Positions 9,447 to 23,116 are shown, counted from the first letter of the stretch. The stretch: 64,000 bases of DNA from Limonium bicolor (GCA_023374045.1 CM041776.1:350733636-350797635), one strand, 5' to 3'. Translations and numbers: made by a program. Notes: a model not told the origin generated them from the sequence alone.

Positions 9447-12400
9447 TGAAATACCCCAAACCTAAGTATGCTAAGTAAACATCAAATTATGATGTAGTAA
9501 GGCTAGAATATGCCTTAGAAAGACTGGTAGACAATTTAAACCAAGGAAAACGTAAGAAAGTGCCTTAAGGGCAATTTGGGCAAAAACGTGCTCTAAGCTT
9601 GGAGTGACTTTGATTAGCACCCAAATACCATTATAAGACTTTAGTAATATGCTAATGGACATTTTAAATCAATTAGCAAAGAAAACCAAGCTCAAAAACA
9701 AGCTTAAACACAAAATGTGCTTTAAGACTCCTTAAAGCACCTTTTTGAGAAATTGTCTTAGAATTGAGTTTTGAGTGGCTAAATGTCCATCATTACTCTT
9801 TAATCAACATGTGTACTAATTAGTATCACATTAGGAAGCCTAAATCAATGGGAAATCAAAAATTTCAGAAATATGTGCACTAATTTGTGAATAGTGCCAA
9901 ATAGTGACTAGTTTAGTCTTTAATCAACTTAGTTTAGTTAATTGGTCAATAAAGGCCAAACATGCCCTTATTTAACAAGGGGGCCGATTTTTGAGAGTGG
10001 TGAGTCACCACATGAGTCATTCAATTAAAGAAAAGAAGAGGGAAATAAGTAAAGTTACTATTTGCTTTATAAGAACAAAATATCTCTTAAAAGCTACCTT
10101 TTCTTCTCCTCTCTCTTCATTTCTCTTCTTCCACGGTTTTCTTCATGCTCATCATCCTCTCAAACCGAGAGATCAAGCTCCATTGTTGCCTCACCTTGCC
10201 TTGTCTACAACTCACTCATTTTAGCTCCAAATCAAAAACTAAACACATATTATTCTTAGTTAGCTCAAGCTCTAGCTTTCTATCTTTTCAAATATTTCAA
10301 AGCTCAAGTTTGGTGCCATGAGAAAACTCCATTGATGGAGGAAAATCAAGTTTGAAGAGCTCATTAGCTTCTCCATTCTCTTAAGGTAAAGAAAATGTAA
10401 GAAAAACCAAGTTTCCATCACTTCCTTACATGGCTGAAAATTACTACTCATGGGGCCTTGTTTTTATGCCTTGTTCTAGCTTGATTTATTCACCAAGGAC
10501 TAGTGGAGGTCCTATTTCATTCAATGCCAAGGTCTATCTTGAGACTTCAAAGGTAATCATCCACTTTTATGCCTTAGAACACATTTCTAACCTAGGTTTT
10601 CATTCCTTGAGGTTAGTGTATTGTTTAGTACTCATATGAAGTACTTGAATATTGATTAGAACATTGGCAAGGGTAATTTAAGTGGTGGCCGATATTCATT
10701 CAAGAAGAAGGTCTAAGGAGGAAGATAAGATAAGCTTGAGAAAACAAGGTAAATTACTTACCTAATGGTGGTTAAGGGTTAAGGAATGAGTTTTAGATGA
10801 GTACCAATGTAGCCTAAGGCTTACATTAGGTAATGGGTTATAACCTAGGAAAAAGAACTTAAATAAGCTTGTGAACTTGTGACTAAGGAGCCAATGGGAA
10901 TGAGTTAGTAATATAAGTTTGAGATGGTTTTAAGAGAGCATTATAACTATTATGAGATTGATGGGTGTATTTGCAGGTTGAAAGCTTTTATATGTGGGAA
11001 ATTCAGTGCTTAAGTTTAAGTCATTTAAGGGCCTAAGAGCCATGTCATTTAAGATCCTTGGTGCCATGCAATTTAAGATTATTGCAATGTAATGAGTTGT
11101 TGTGAATGAGTTGGTTTGGTGATGAGATGTGATGAGAAAGAACTTGATGTGTGTGAGATGGTTGAATGAGGAAAACAATGTGTGTGGGCTGATAAGATAC
11201 TAGAGAAGCTATGGCGAAATTTGAGTAGAAAATAAGTGTTTAGGTGATGGTGGTGAACTAATATGACCTAGGATTTACTAGGAGTCATAAAAAGGAATTT
11301 GAGTGGAAATGAGTTAACTAAGGAGTTCTTGAGGTTTAGAATGACCTAGAGATGTCTAGGAGGAATTAGTGAATTGGTGAGTGTATTAAACACACCAAAA
11401 CCAAGATATGAGGAATGTAAGACTTGTGCATAAGTTTGAAGGAGAAGGTGTATAATGCTTAAGGTGATTTAGGTATGAACTAAGAGTATAACACTGAGAG
11501 TTTCGGGAAGTTTGTGTAATAGGTGGTGATGCTAGTGGTGGACTAGTAAGGTTTAGTTAAATGGTAATGTGGGGACTTGGGAGATGAAAGTGAAAATCGT
11601 AGGAGAATGTTGTAAGTCGTCAAGGAAAATAACCGGAAATGTATAAAGGTTTATGATCATGAGAATGGTGAGTAAGTTGCATAAAAGAAGTGGAAAAGTC
11701 TAAGGAGGGTGTTGCATGGGTAAGGTAAGTGAAGAACAAGGTCAAGGTGATAAGTGGTGAAAAGAAATGTATGGGTAAGCTGAAGAGTTTAAGAGTGGTG
11801 AGTAACCAAAGGAAAAGAGAGGAATTTGTGCATGGATATGCAAGGTGACTTGAGGAAGTCTTGGTAAATTAATTGAAGATGGAAGATGATGTTTATGAAG
11901 TGCTCAAACTGTTAAGGAGGGAACACTTGGGTTGGTTGAAGTTTTGGTAAGGTTACAAGTTGGAAATGTAAGGAATCATATGACAAGTGTTAGGAGTGTT
12001 TGTAAGAATTTAGTAAATGTTTGAGAAGATCTTTGGGAGTTGTGTTGGAGAGTTTGGTGGAAGTTCTAAGGTGATTTTAAGTGCCTAAATGGTATTAGGA
12101 CACATGGGGGAACTTGTGGAGAAGTTTGGAGTCAAATGGGAATTTAGAAACAAGGTTCTGGAGCCGACCGACCTTGGGACCGGACCTGCAAGGTCGGTCG
12201 AGCTCAGTTTACACTACCGGAAGGGGGTTTCTGGAACCAACCGAACTTGGGGACCGGACTTACAAGTTCGGTCGGGCTTGTATTTTGTGTACGAATTGAG
12301 TCTCTGGAATCGACCGAACATTGGACCGAACTTGGCAAGTTCGGTCAGGCTTAAAAATCCCACGGGGAAACTCTCGGGAATGGACCGACCTTGGGACCGG

Positions 12401-14113
12401 ACTTGCAAGGTCGGTCGGGGTGAAATTTTCAAACGGTTATGAGTTCTGGAATGGACCGACCTTGGGTAAGGTTGGTCGGTAAGGTCGGTCGACCCCAAAA
12501 AAAAATAATAATAAAAAAAAAAGAAACCCTAAGGAAGTTTAGTGGTATTAATGGTACCCCATTAAGGGGGCAATGATGATTAGAGGTATAAAGACCTAAG
12601 GGATTAAGTTAAGAATAAACTTAAAAGTTTAAGATTAAGTTTGTAAGATTAAGTTGTAAGACTTAAGAGGTGTTAGGTTGGAATCATTAAGGGTTAAGTA
12701 AGTTAAGTAAGTTAAGTAAGTTAAGTAAGTTAAGTAAGTTAAGTAAGTTGAATTGAGTTAAGTGATTAACAACCTAAAACTGAATGAATGTTTTAGGACT
12801 TGGAATTTGGACTCCGGAAGAGAGTAAGCAACCGAACGACCAACGGTGAACGGTACAGTTCTTCTTGTGACCTGCTTGCTAACGAGGTGTCCCTCGGCTT
12901 GTGTGCTATTTGTTTTTGTGTGCTCACTAAACAAGATAAAGCATGCAACCGGAATATTATATTTATTGTATTGTTGTGTGATGTTTGAAAACTAACACAA
13001 CATACCGTGAGAACTTACTAACCAACGTTTAGTAAGGAAATGAGTGAGACTAAGGAACGCTCCCTAATATGGGGCGATATAAACCGAAAGAGGTTAACCA
13101 ACAAACATGGTCTTGAGACTACTACTAACTGGAACTTGAGTGAGGAAACCCGGGACCGATCTCCGGTCATGCATGCTAAGGAAAAAGGGGGACGGTATCT
13201 GAATCAGATCCGCCCTCCGCTTAAGGACTTGTCTTCGGACTTGTAGCCTAGGGCCGGTTGCCGGCTCAGCTACGGTGGACTCCCGTCCAGAGTAGGTGGC
13301 ATTAAGATGGTGCGGTGCGATCACCTAAATCCCAGGTTCGAATTAAGCTACAACCATTCCCTTCCAGGAACGGTTTGTATACTGAGATTAAGTTGAGATT
13401 AAGATTAAGGTAAGGTTAAGATAAGTTGCAACCCTTCCTTTTTAAAGGATGGTTTGTATTATTAAGATTAAGATAAGCTACATCCACTCCTTATTAAAGG
13501 ATGGTTGTTTCTAAGATTAAGATAAGACTAAGATTGAGGTGAGATAAGGATGGACTAAGATTAAGAGGGAACATTACTTAAGGAGTTAAATAATTAACTC
13601 TCTAATTAAGGGAACGCATTTAAGTCGTTCATTGTGTGTGAACTTTGATTGTTCATATCTGAGTTGTTGTTTACTGCACTTTCTATTATGTTGTGCATCT
13701 AATCAACCTCCATGCTATCGACAATTAGTCGTCGTAGCCACGTTAGCTTGGGGGCCATGAGAGGATCGTACCAGCATTCGTGCTGACCCCCTTTGGGGGC
13801 TGTTTTTACTACATAGGTGAACATCAGGAGGCGACCGTCGCGAGAGTAAGAAGGGGCACAAGTGTGAAGGGTTAAGTGTGGCCTACGAGTTGTGCATGTA
13901 CACTCGTATGACAATTGAGTTAGTAAGATGTATAGGTTATGAGGGGATTGTAAGAAGGAAATGTAATTGGTTAAGGTTGTTGTACTAATGTTCGGTATAT
14001 TCTGTAGTTAGACCGTGGCAAGGTCCTGGAGTGTAAAGAATTCCACTGTGATATGTTTATACATATGCTGTTAAGTTGCGAGGCCAAATTTGGATTTGAG
14101 TTGGGGTGTTACA
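9447..14113 (+). repeat. Element 1 3' LTR (complete)
   Basis: 4667 bases, opening TGAAATACCCC and closing GGGGTGTTACA. Internal features repeat those of the 5' LTR: TGAGTCA pair and TATA-like site (10001-10073), palindrome array (12165-12491), minisatellite (12692-12750), three hairpins (13350-13508) and GC hairpin with acceptor-like site (13785-13816). Confidence 0.93.
12165..12491. repeat. Element 1 LTR palindrome array (3' copy)
   Basis: Same five inverted repeats as the 5' LTR. Unit 1 is unchanged. Unit 3 here reads TCGACCGAAC where the 5' copy has lost a C. Unit 5 has a G-to-A change in the middle arm. Confidence 0.85.
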
Positions 14114-14307
14114 AGCATGCTACGGGATAGCTAGACCCAGCCATCCACGACTCAGACACAGGGAAGACTAGGCCCCAAATCAGAAGCTTAATCAAACAGA
14201 CATAAGGTGTTGCAGAGCAACACCCCAAAGCACAAGGCCTTAACATAATGGAAACTGAATCAAAGATGAAACAGATGTCTTAAACCAAGACCAATGAAAT
14301 ACAAAAG
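14114..14307. other. Older flanking sequence, left piece
   Basis: 194 bases between elements 1 and 2, continuing at 27488 once element 2 is removed. No coding frame or known motif. Its last five bases (AAAAG, 14303-14307) are the left target duplication of element 2, and its first five (AGCAT) should be the right duplication of element 1. Confidence 0.6.
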
Positions 14308-14658
14308 TGTAACACCCCAACCGTTAAGCTCGTCATTACCTCTTAAATTGTCACCAATTACTCTTACTCACGCAGCGGAACTCTAATTACAACGAGGGGT
14401 CAAACAACGCCGTTAGCCACCCATATGGCTAACCAGGCCTTCCTTGCATACCGTAACGGTCTGATGAACTGGAACAACCGATTACACAATACTAACACAA
14501 TACACATTTCATTTCTTTACTATACCGAGTCTACAATTTATGGATGCCGACAACATATTCGGTCTTACACCTCTTTCAATACATAAGTAATTAAATCTAA
14601 CTACCCATGCAACCCACCGACCTCGTCCTACTCTCGAACGGTAACATCTTCGGTGTAC

Positions 14659-14688
14659 CTGTAAAATAAAAACATCGCCCCTAGGGGC
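14659..14688 (-). promoter_or_regulatory. GC hairpin plus acceptor-like CAG|GTAC (element 2)
   Basis: On the - strand: GCCCCTAGGGGC (14677-14688), a T/A-rich tract, then CAG|GTAC. The right LTR repeats it at 23472-23501 with one base lost from the stem. It matches the arrangement in elements 1, 3 and 4. Confidence 0.35.
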
Positions 14689-14929
14689 TCATCTTAACGC
14701 TGCATATGAAATTCGCATACCCCGAGCGCTAACCGGGGTACGCCGACTACTTTTGTCGATATACATGGAGTTCATTAGTCAAACAACATGCATCATAGCA
14801 ATACAATATATATGTGTATTACTCAAGGAATCTACATCCAATCACGGAACACAATTCCAAACTAACATAACAAGGTTGTTAGTTGTATCTACTTACTCTT
14901 AGGCCTTGGGGGTTATACCTCACCTTGCC

Positions 14930-15140
14930 TTGTTTACTTATTCATTATCTCACCCCTCTCTCGGGTTACTTGTTCATATACACACCCATTCTCCTGAGCT
15001 ACTCGCTATACTCACCCCTCTCGGGTTCTTATACTTATTATCTCACCCACACTCTTGGGTTATCTATACTCATTATCTCACCCACACTCTTGGGTTAATT
15101 ATACTCGTTTTCTCACCCACACTCTTGGGTTAATTATACA
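14930..15140. repeat. Degenerate tandem repeat (about 30-35 bp) in element 2 LTR
   Basis: Repeated CTCACCCACACTCTTGGGTT / ATTATACTC units, five or six copies with drift toward the left. The right LTR has the same run near 23745-23955. Confidence 0.65.
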
Positions 15141-16388
15141 CAAGCTCTTGTAGATTCTCGAGACGCTACAGGTCTCCTACGTCACGCTTGATACTCTTAA
15201 TACATACTTAGGCAAAAACTCATGGCTCTCTAGCATAGTCTTACTTCCCCGGTTTCGACCCTACTCTGGGTCTAGCATGGTGGGAAGGTTCAACTAGCTC
15301 ACGGAACTCTCTCTTAGTTCCTAACTCTTTTGCTTAGGCCCGACTGCTCTCGGACTACTTACATTCCCATACACTCCTCTCTCGGAGTTATAGTAATATT
15401 ATGTATATTAGTCTAGAAGCATCACTCTCGATGTTTCTAATGACCTTGGGAACATTACTTAAGTTTGGTTAATCTTAGGTTTTAAGAGTTACCCGTACAT
15501 TTACTTTACTCATACTTTCGGTTATTTATATATATCAGGTAAAATCCTCATATAGGAGGTCGACCATGTCTCAAGGGAGTTACTAATCCCTCAGGTCTCT
15601 TTTACCTTCTTCACTAGTTCACATCTTCGAACTATCTTAAATCCTCTTGAAGGAGGTTTACTTATCTTTCCACTCTCATTTGTTTCGTGGATTGTTTCAA
15701 TGTGGTTTTCTAACCATTATCGGGTATTTACTCAACCCGTACTTCTCCTCACATTCTAGGGAGTTCATATGTTTGCATTATCGTTATACTTTAACGGGTA
15801 GTTTGTGTGTTTGCACGTTTTCGTTATCATAAGCATCGACCCGATCTATGGGTCTCTAGCCAAACGTTACTCACTACGAGTCGGTCCATTCACTATGTTA
15901 GACCACACCGGCATACAAGTATGTTAGCTCATTCAACATACAACAAGGCATACATAATCAAACAAGGGATTATTTTCATGCTTTAATCTTGATTAAGCCG
16001 GCACACAACACACAAATCAACGTAACACGGTTAGCACGCGGAGTATGAGAAAATCATACCTTTCACCGGGGTTTCTACATTTACCGTGTCATCTCACCAT
16101 GCTCGGGTCACGCACGATTCTCTGATAATGTTTCAAACATTATTGTTAATACTAAACTCATACGGTACATAATAAAATGTTATTCCCGTACTCACCCCGT
16201 TATCCCGTTAACCCGGTTTCACTTGTATTAATTTGAGTTCTTACTTCACACTCAATTCTAACACTTTCTTCCACTTCCCAGGGCCTTTACATGTCACCAA
16301 ACAAGGCCTAAACATCTTATAACATCATTACCAAGCCATTCCCTAGCTTAAACCCCACTTAAAACTCTTATTTTTACATTTCTGGTCT

Positions 16389-16643
16389 GGTCCGGGACTT
16401 CACATGGGACTTAAGTCCCGGACCAACCTTGGTTCAAACTCTCGGCTAATAAATTGTATATGGTCCGGGACTTGGGCATGGAGTTAGGTCCCGGACCAAA
16501 CAAGCAGGGAACTCTCGGGTTGAAAAATGTATATGGTCCGGGACTTGGGCATGGGGTTAGGACCCAGACCAAACAAGCAGAGCACTCTCGGGGGTAAAAA
16601 TAGGGGTGGTCCGGGACTTGGTCCTGGACCTAAGTCCCGGACC
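16389..16643. repeat. Element 2 LTR palindrome array (left LTR)
   Basis: Four inverted repeats about 70 bases apart. Unit 1: GGTCCGGGACTT (16389-16400) pairs perfectly with 16413-16424. Unit 2: TGGTCCGGGAC (16461-16471) pairs with 16488-16498. Unit 3 (about 16534-16571) has one arm mismatch. Unit 4: GGTCCGGGACTT (16608-16619) pairs with 16632-16643. Spacers carry AACTCTCGGG, as in element 1. The sequence differs from the arrays of elements 1 and 3, but the layout is the same. Confidence 0.88.
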
Positions 16644-18674
16644 CTGCTACAGATTTTGCAGAATTGACATTTTCTAACTCTGTTACAGGTTATCTCTTAG
16701 CCCATTGATTAACCTACTTTCACCAACTAAAATCCACATGTTTTAGCATCTAATTACCCACCTAAACCACCTTAAACCAAACACCAAGTACCCTTACCAA
16801 TCTAGTTAATTTACTTAGATTCTTTCACACTTACAAGCTAGTTTTTCTCACTTGTTTTCTATCAGATTGTAACAGATTTTGGTTTCCTCTTTAAGCCTTC
16901 AAACCTCACTTACTAATGCCATTACTTGCACTCACATGGCATTATTTTACTCCTAACACACTCTTCTTCAAAGTTTGGTTTTCCAAACCATTAACCACTC
17001 ACTTAAATCTCCTTAACACATCTAGCTCCTTCCTTTAATAAAAACACTCAAGCCCATAATCTCCTAAACAAATTTTGACAGCACTTGGCTACTTCTTTAG
17101 CATATTCCCCACAGTTAAATCAACTCATACACAATCTTCACTCCTGTTTCATCAAGCATCAACAACCACAATACACCAAATTCCACCTACCGCACATATG
17201 TACTAGTTTAGACTCAAGCTTAATTCCCACACTTAAGCAACATTAAAACAGCTTCATTCATCATTAAATTGTAGTATCTCAACTACACTAATACAAGGTC
17301 ATCCACACCACTTACAAAAATCTGTTTTGCAAGAAGATAAACCAACTCAAGGTGAGTTTTTACCGTGTTTGTTTTCTGTTTTCTTTCGCTTCCTCCTCTT
17401 TCTCTTGTTTCCTCTTTCTCTTCTTGTTTTCCTCACCACACAAGGGCTATGGATTGCCAACTACAACCACCCCCCACAACATTCAACAATCAATTCACTT
17501 TTCCTCCACAAAACCTAATGTATATTTTAAGAGCTAGTTTTTAGAGTTTAGCTTAGGTTTTACCTTAGCATAACCAAATGGATAGCTTGGCAATCTATTG
17601 GAAGAGTTTCCAACCCTCCACAAGCGCAAGATGCTCACGGCTGACATGGGGAAAAATTCAACGTGAAGGAATTTTTTTCCAAAATTGGGAGAGTTAGCTA
17701 GAAATGAAGAGCTTGTAACTTTCTTTTTACCTTGAAGTATCAAGAAGATGATGGAGGCTCAAAATCAGCTCCTCAAGCTTCGAAAGGCAAAACACCCATG
17801 GAAGTGAAGGTGGAGGAAACAAGATTTTGAGGGGTGGAAAACGTAGCCCTCGCCGATACGAATCTAACGGTACAATTTTTGTGCGATTCGGTGGAGAAAT
17901 GAGAAAGTTTGAGGAGGAAGAAGAGGGGCTGTTTGCTTGCCTTCTCGAATCGGTAATTACAGAGGATGAAGAAGAAGCTCTCAGAGAGCTGGGGCAATAC
18001 GTGAGAAATAAGGAAGAAGGAGGTGAGAGGTAAATACAAGTTACTTTTTACTTTACACTATTTGCTTTATTTATTTATTTACTTGTCTTCTTATTACTAA
18101 ATAGCTAGCAAGCTATTAATGAGTGTATACACTATAATTAAAACCGGCCCACTTGAATTAGTAGCCCGGGTCGTTTCTCGGCTTTTCGAATTAAACACGT
18201 TTCGTCTCTCGTTTTCGACACTATTCATTTACCGGGTCCGTTTTCCGGAATTTTGCCGTTTAATTAATTTTAATGGTTACTAAGCTTCCATTAATACTTA
18301 ATTATATTTATTTAATCAACTATAATTTTTACGGGTCCGTTTGACCACTTAAAGTCACGTTTTCGGGTTTTCCTCGAAAAACGTGCTTAAAACTCCGTTA
18401 GCGTTTTAATCCTTTATTTGGATCCGTTTTCCTCGGGAATCATTACCGTATACTAATTAGGCCTAACTAAGCCTTAGGAATCCATCTCGGACCCTTACGA
18501 TATTATATATCTTTTATTTTCATTTAATGCGCATTTTAGCGTTTTTCGCTTTTCAAGCGTTTTCTCTTTTCTTTTGGTTTTATTCTTTTTACCAATACTC
18601 TCTAGGCATAATTAGGCCCTTAATAATTCTATTAGAGTAATTAAATCACCATTATTAGGTCCGTGGTATTAAAA

Positions 18675-18707
18675 TCTACCCCCCTTAGGAACTTTGTCCT
18701 CAAAGTT
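18675..18707 (-). other. Element 2 3' polypurine tract with upstream hairpin
   Basis: On the - strand: hairpin AACTTTG-AGGA-CAAAGTT (18690-18707), then CTAAGGGGGGTAGAT against the LTR. Confidence 0.85.
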
Positions 18708-19410
18708 GGTGAATCTAGATGGTTACTCTCATGGGCGTACTATGCCAAGGTTATAATACATGTATAACCTTACAGACTTCACAAGTCCGTCCCATTTCAT
18801 ACTACACATACCACACACATATCACAGCATGTATAGAAATCAAAAATACTATTTTACTCTCTCCATGGAATTGGTCCGAAGACAAGAAGGCACAACAGTC
18901 CTCGATCCCATATTGAGTAATATACTACTGATCCCTCAGGTACCGGTCACGTTGGACACTTACGCTCTCTGGTCCACGGCCGTTTCATGACAAATGGGCA
19001 CTTATTCTCTCTGGCCCACGGTCCCTTCGGTTCTGATCAAAACGTTACACATATACATATCCTCAGGCACTCTGGTTGACTCACTCAACACAGGAACATC
19101 TCAGGGTACTCTCCCCGTCCCGCTGCCTTTGGAAAAATCACACACTGTCACCGCCCCAACCGGTCACTTAGGACCGCCGCACGTACGGTGAAATGGTTTC
19201 AAAACTAATACACACCCACCGTTCTACCGGTCATCAAGACTTAAGGCCATAGCCATCGGCGGGTGATGGCGGTTTAAAAACCAGTTTTCGTTTCCATCTT
19301 CATACTTGAAGAAAATCTTTTTTTCAAATTCTGTTTGAAATTCTTTTTAAAACATCACACAACTCCAAATCCAATTTATGGTAGTTGCCTTTTCCCTTAG
19401 CGTGATTATT

Positions 19411-19530
19411 TGTGACCACTTATAGGGAGCTTCAAGAATCATCCAACCCTGATGTGATCAGCATCAGAGTTGAACTATCCTTCCACCCCACTTTGTGTTC
19501 GGTTTCCCTTGATCGCTAGCAGATCAAGTT
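19411..19530 (-). other. Conserved 120-base block in element 2
   Basis: Reverse-complement counterpart of 8831-8950 and 54473-54592, including CTTGAT...ATCAAG with a different loop and the TGCTGATCACATCAG core. Confidence 0.6.
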
Positions 19531-20113
19531 CTACCTCCCATGTCAGTTTCAAACAAACAGATAGTCAAACATTTTTGTCTTCTATCTTGTACTCTTACTA
19601 GTCATATTCACAAAACAATCCATTTAATTTATCTCTTAGTTATGGAACTAAAGTCATCCATAATTCTCAATTTATTACACTTCCTTTACCTAGGTACTCA
19701 GTACTCATGGCATCATTAGTCAAATTATTACTCAAATAAAACTCACAACATACAACTCCAAAGGATGGAACTCACTCCATCAATCATTCTCAAATAAAAT
19801 CACTTAGGGAACTCACTCCCTCTTAGGTTACACATCGGTTCCATACCGATTCATACTCATCATAACTCATGTCTAATATCAATAGACATATACTCTAGGG
19901 ATTCTCACTCCCCAGGAGTTTCTCTACTCCTGTTTTCATACATATTACTTACATGTTACTCGCATCTCTCATGCACCATAATCATAATTACACAATGAAT
20001 GGGTACACATGTTTATGTAACATGAGTTCCAAACATCAAAACAATTTTCTTTGTGCTATGCACATAGTAGTTTACGCACCAACACGTAAAACATACTCTA
20101 AGCGTTTTCTCGC

Positions 20114-20149
20114 CCTACCCCCCTTAAAAGGGGTTACGCCCGCGTAACC
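20114..20149 (-). other. Element 2 internal (central) PPT with upstream hairpin
   Basis: On the - strand: GGTTACG-CGGG-CGTAACC (20132-20149), then CCTTTTAAGGGGGGTAGGG. Stem bases differ from element 1 (GATTACG/CGTAATC) but pairing is complete in both. Confidence 0.65.
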
Positions 20150-23104
20150 AACCATATGTTATCACTGAACATTGGTTTACTAATTCAAGTATCATGAAGT
20201 GTTTTAACTTCAATGTGGTTAATTAACTCATAAGCGGGTTCGATTCTAGCCTCTAAGGCTTCAATCAGGTTTGCCAGGTACGGCCCACTAGCTTCTGCTG
20301 CGTGACCTGATAACTAGAGCTTAACTCGCCCTTTGGTATTCTCAATGTATTTCAATCGTCACTTGGTATCTCTTACCATATGCGAATTCGATGAATTTTA
20401 GATTGTCTCTCCAGTTCTCTGGGAATCTACTTCGTATAGCACTGTATACCTTGTGATTATTCACTTACTATTCCCGACTTATTGTTGGTTAAGGTCAAGC
20501 TACTACTCAGTATGTAGTGCTTCCTCGGTTAATTTTTATGTTTGTTTACTTGTCACTGTACAAGAATTCTTCATTTATACTACTATGCGTTCACTATGTA
20601 TCGGTCCTGGGACCTGTGGGTTACTGCCCACGTTCTTTGTGCATCTTTGGCCAATGGCCGCACGGTTATTTCTCTAGATTCTCACTCAATAGGCTTCATT
20701 GACATTTCTTAATTCCTGGCTCTCCCATTTGATCATTACCGCACAAGTGCAATACCAAAACACTCAGTCATACAGAGTGCAGAAGCGTAAACCCTTGACA
20801 GTAAATCGCTCATGAGATAGGAATGATCATGTCTCCTTTACCACATTTCCTCATCAACTTCTGATCACTATCTGAATATACTCTTACAATGGTCGCTTAC
20901 TACGTATCTTGGTCTTTTTCATTTTCATGGAATCCGCTACTACTTTAGCTTCCGCCCAGGTGTTCTCGCCATTTACACTATGGCTCAACGAAATACACTA
21001 TTCTTTAAATCTTTCTGCGCACTTGCGCGCTGCTTACTCTGCAGTTCATATTGCACACATACAGTGTTTACTACTCAACCGATTATTCTTCGGTTTCGAA
21101 TTGCTGCTATCGAAGTTCCTCTTTACACTCTACTATAGTTCATATACTCCTTGGCAATATACACATGCTCAAGTTTCACTACACCGCTCTAGCGGTTTCA
21201 CATTACATACTTAGGTGGTAGCCTTTCTCTGGAGGATTCACGCATTTGCCGCTCCCTAGGCCCCACAGTAACAAGTGGTATCCCCACTCTAAAGTAGCGG
21301 TTCATTCTCCACTATGATACTGGTCAGGTCGTCATTCTCTTTAGTGAAGTATACTTTGGGAATTCTATCCCGTTTATCGAACATGAATATGTTCATTCTA
21401 GGCATTTGCCGTATTGTTTATACTGGGTATTCATTCCAGTTACCGTATGTTTCCTTTGTGATTTCTAAGACATATCCAATGTCTATATTCAATATACTGT
21501 GCTTCTCACACTTTTGACTCTTAGTCATCCTCTTGGAATGGGTTCTTGACTTATTTCGCTTTATAAGCTTGTCTGCGTTCTTCGGTCATTCGGGATGTCT
21601 AACTGTCTTGGTTTGAATTGGCTCTTTCGTCCGTAGTATGGAGTGGGCTACTTCCCGTGTTCCGTACTCTACTTGTATACATACATGGAGTATCTTATTG
21701 ATACGTTACCACCTACCTGACTAACTCATAATTGGTCTGTCAGGTCCGCAAGCTCCTTCGGAGTGCGGTCGTTCCATGTCTCATTTGTGTACACTTGTAG
21801 AGTCGGTCACGCCTAAGTGAAGTATTCTGTTGCCAACTCCTCTTGTATCATTATATGATAACTTACCGTGGTTCTCTGGTTCAGTTTAAAATTCGGGGTT
21901 TTTGGAAAATTTTATGCTTGAAAGAAACTGGGTTTAGAAGGTAAAATTTTCATGGCATTTCAATGTCGGCTGCTCCTTACCGAGTCCAGCTCCTCGCTGA
22001 CTGGTATGTTCTTTATGCAGTGATCAGGCCGTTAGGCCTTCTCGAGGTTTCGTTTCACCATTCTTAAGGTTTGTGGTGCTATATTGGCTTCTCTTGCCAC
22101 TTTGGTACTTGCTAAGTACTTGTCACTTGTTAAGATTCCTCTTAGCGGCCTCGTTTTACTGCACTTGCTGTGGCAAGTGCGCGGTACAGGTGGTTTTTAG
22201 GTTAACTCATACCGGTCACGGTATTATTCACTTTGTATTTGGTAGCCTTGTTGGCTCTTCCTGGATCCTTTAGTTGCGATAACTATTCCTTCGAGCTGCT
22301 TCTCATTCATCTCGACATGACTGTCATTCATTTAGGTGCTTCTCCACTCTCGGAGTTCCTTAATTACTTAGTTCTTTGTTCTACCTCGTTGCTTGTTCCC
22401 ACGTCTTTACTGTGGTTACCGAGGTTAAAGTCATTTATGCACTACTTCTGTAGTCCTATTCGGGTATATCCCGTAGTTATGCTTGTAGCTGTCTAAGCTA
22501 TATCAGTTAAGTATTACAACCTCTTGGGTGTGGCAGGGTGGGTGAATCTATTCCTGATTAGATTCTTAGTCAGTTAGGATACCGGCTGTGGTGTTACTTA
22601 ACCATGGCGGTCCGTGGACATGTGTCCCGGTTCTCGTTATTTCTCATGAGTCTGCCTTATTGCACGGTTGGTGCTTTCGTCTTGCTGCCGCTCGGCCGGC
22701 TAGGTTCTCGCGACTGCTAAGCATGTCGCCCCAAGCTGCCACAGATTCTGGTCTCCTTGGATTAGGATGTCTCGATCTCCCGCCATTGAGTGCGGTTATT
22801 GTCGTTCCAGCGGATCCGTCTCCGGGATTTCCGGTTCTCAGGATCTACCGCATGACAGGTTCTAGTTCATATCGAAATAACAAATAAGTGCCAGTTCGGG
22901 TTTCCTGTCTCTCTGACGTTCTTTCCCGAGCTTTTAATATGGGGGTTGTGGAGGGCGGGTCTGGTATTGTAGGTATCCAGATCATACTGGTAGTTCCTAA
23001 CTAGCGCATCTCTCACGCTACCACTCAACCCTTAGCCCTAATTCACTAATTCCTAACTCGGTATTTCCTAAGCTCGGTATTTCCAGTCATCAGAGCGATA
23101 CTTT

Positions 23105-23116
23105 GCTCTGATACCA
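23105..23116 (-). other. Element 2 primer-binding site (tRNA-iMet)
   Basis: TGGTATCAGAGC on the - strand, four bases after the LTR end. ATCAGAGC pairs with GCTCTGAT across 23089-23112, so the site again lies in a hairpin. Confidence 0.92.

Larger units (their letters stand above)
1..14113 (+). mobile_element. Element 1: LARD-like LTR retrotransposon, 5' LTR cut by window edge
   Basis: Positions 1-4309 match 9766-14113 almost throughout, so these are the two LTRs of one element; the first about 319 bases of the 5' LTR lie outside the window. The 5' LTR ends in GGGGTGTTACA and is followed by a tRNA-Met primer site. The 3' LTR is preceded by AAGGGGGGTAGAT and opens with TGAAATACCCC. The 5.1 kb internal domain has no open frame above about 90 codons and no recognisable gag or pol motif. 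Long LTRs around a non-coding interior fit the LARD class; replication would need proteins supplied in trans (inference). The target duplication would be AGCAT (14114-14118), but its partner is outside the window. Confidence 0.9.
14308..18672 (-). repeat. Element 2 3' LTR (left on the map)
   Basis: On the + strand it opens TGTAACACCCC and closes GGTATTAA. It carries a GC hairpin with acceptor-like site (14659-14688, - strand), runs of CTCACCCACACTCTTGGGTTA at about 14930-15140, and the palindrome array at 16389-16643. Long frames near 17773-18039 on either strand are preserved only as far as the two LTRs are alike and are not convincing genes. Confidence 0.9.

Noticed and set aside
14468..14490. 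CTGATGA motifs as hammerhead ribozyme cores (also 5103, 50829)
   Set aside because: Retrozymes were considered, but none is followed by a stem II and GAAA in the needed order.
17773..18039. Frames on both strands in the element 2 LTRs (also 26593-26859)
   Set aside because: Preserved in both LTRs only because the LTRs are young; low-complexity Glu/Lys stretch, no family resemblance.
18719..22887. Several 60-100 codon frames on the + strand of the element 2 interior
   Set aside because: Antisense to the element, no conserved motif, and not preserved in elements 1 and 3.
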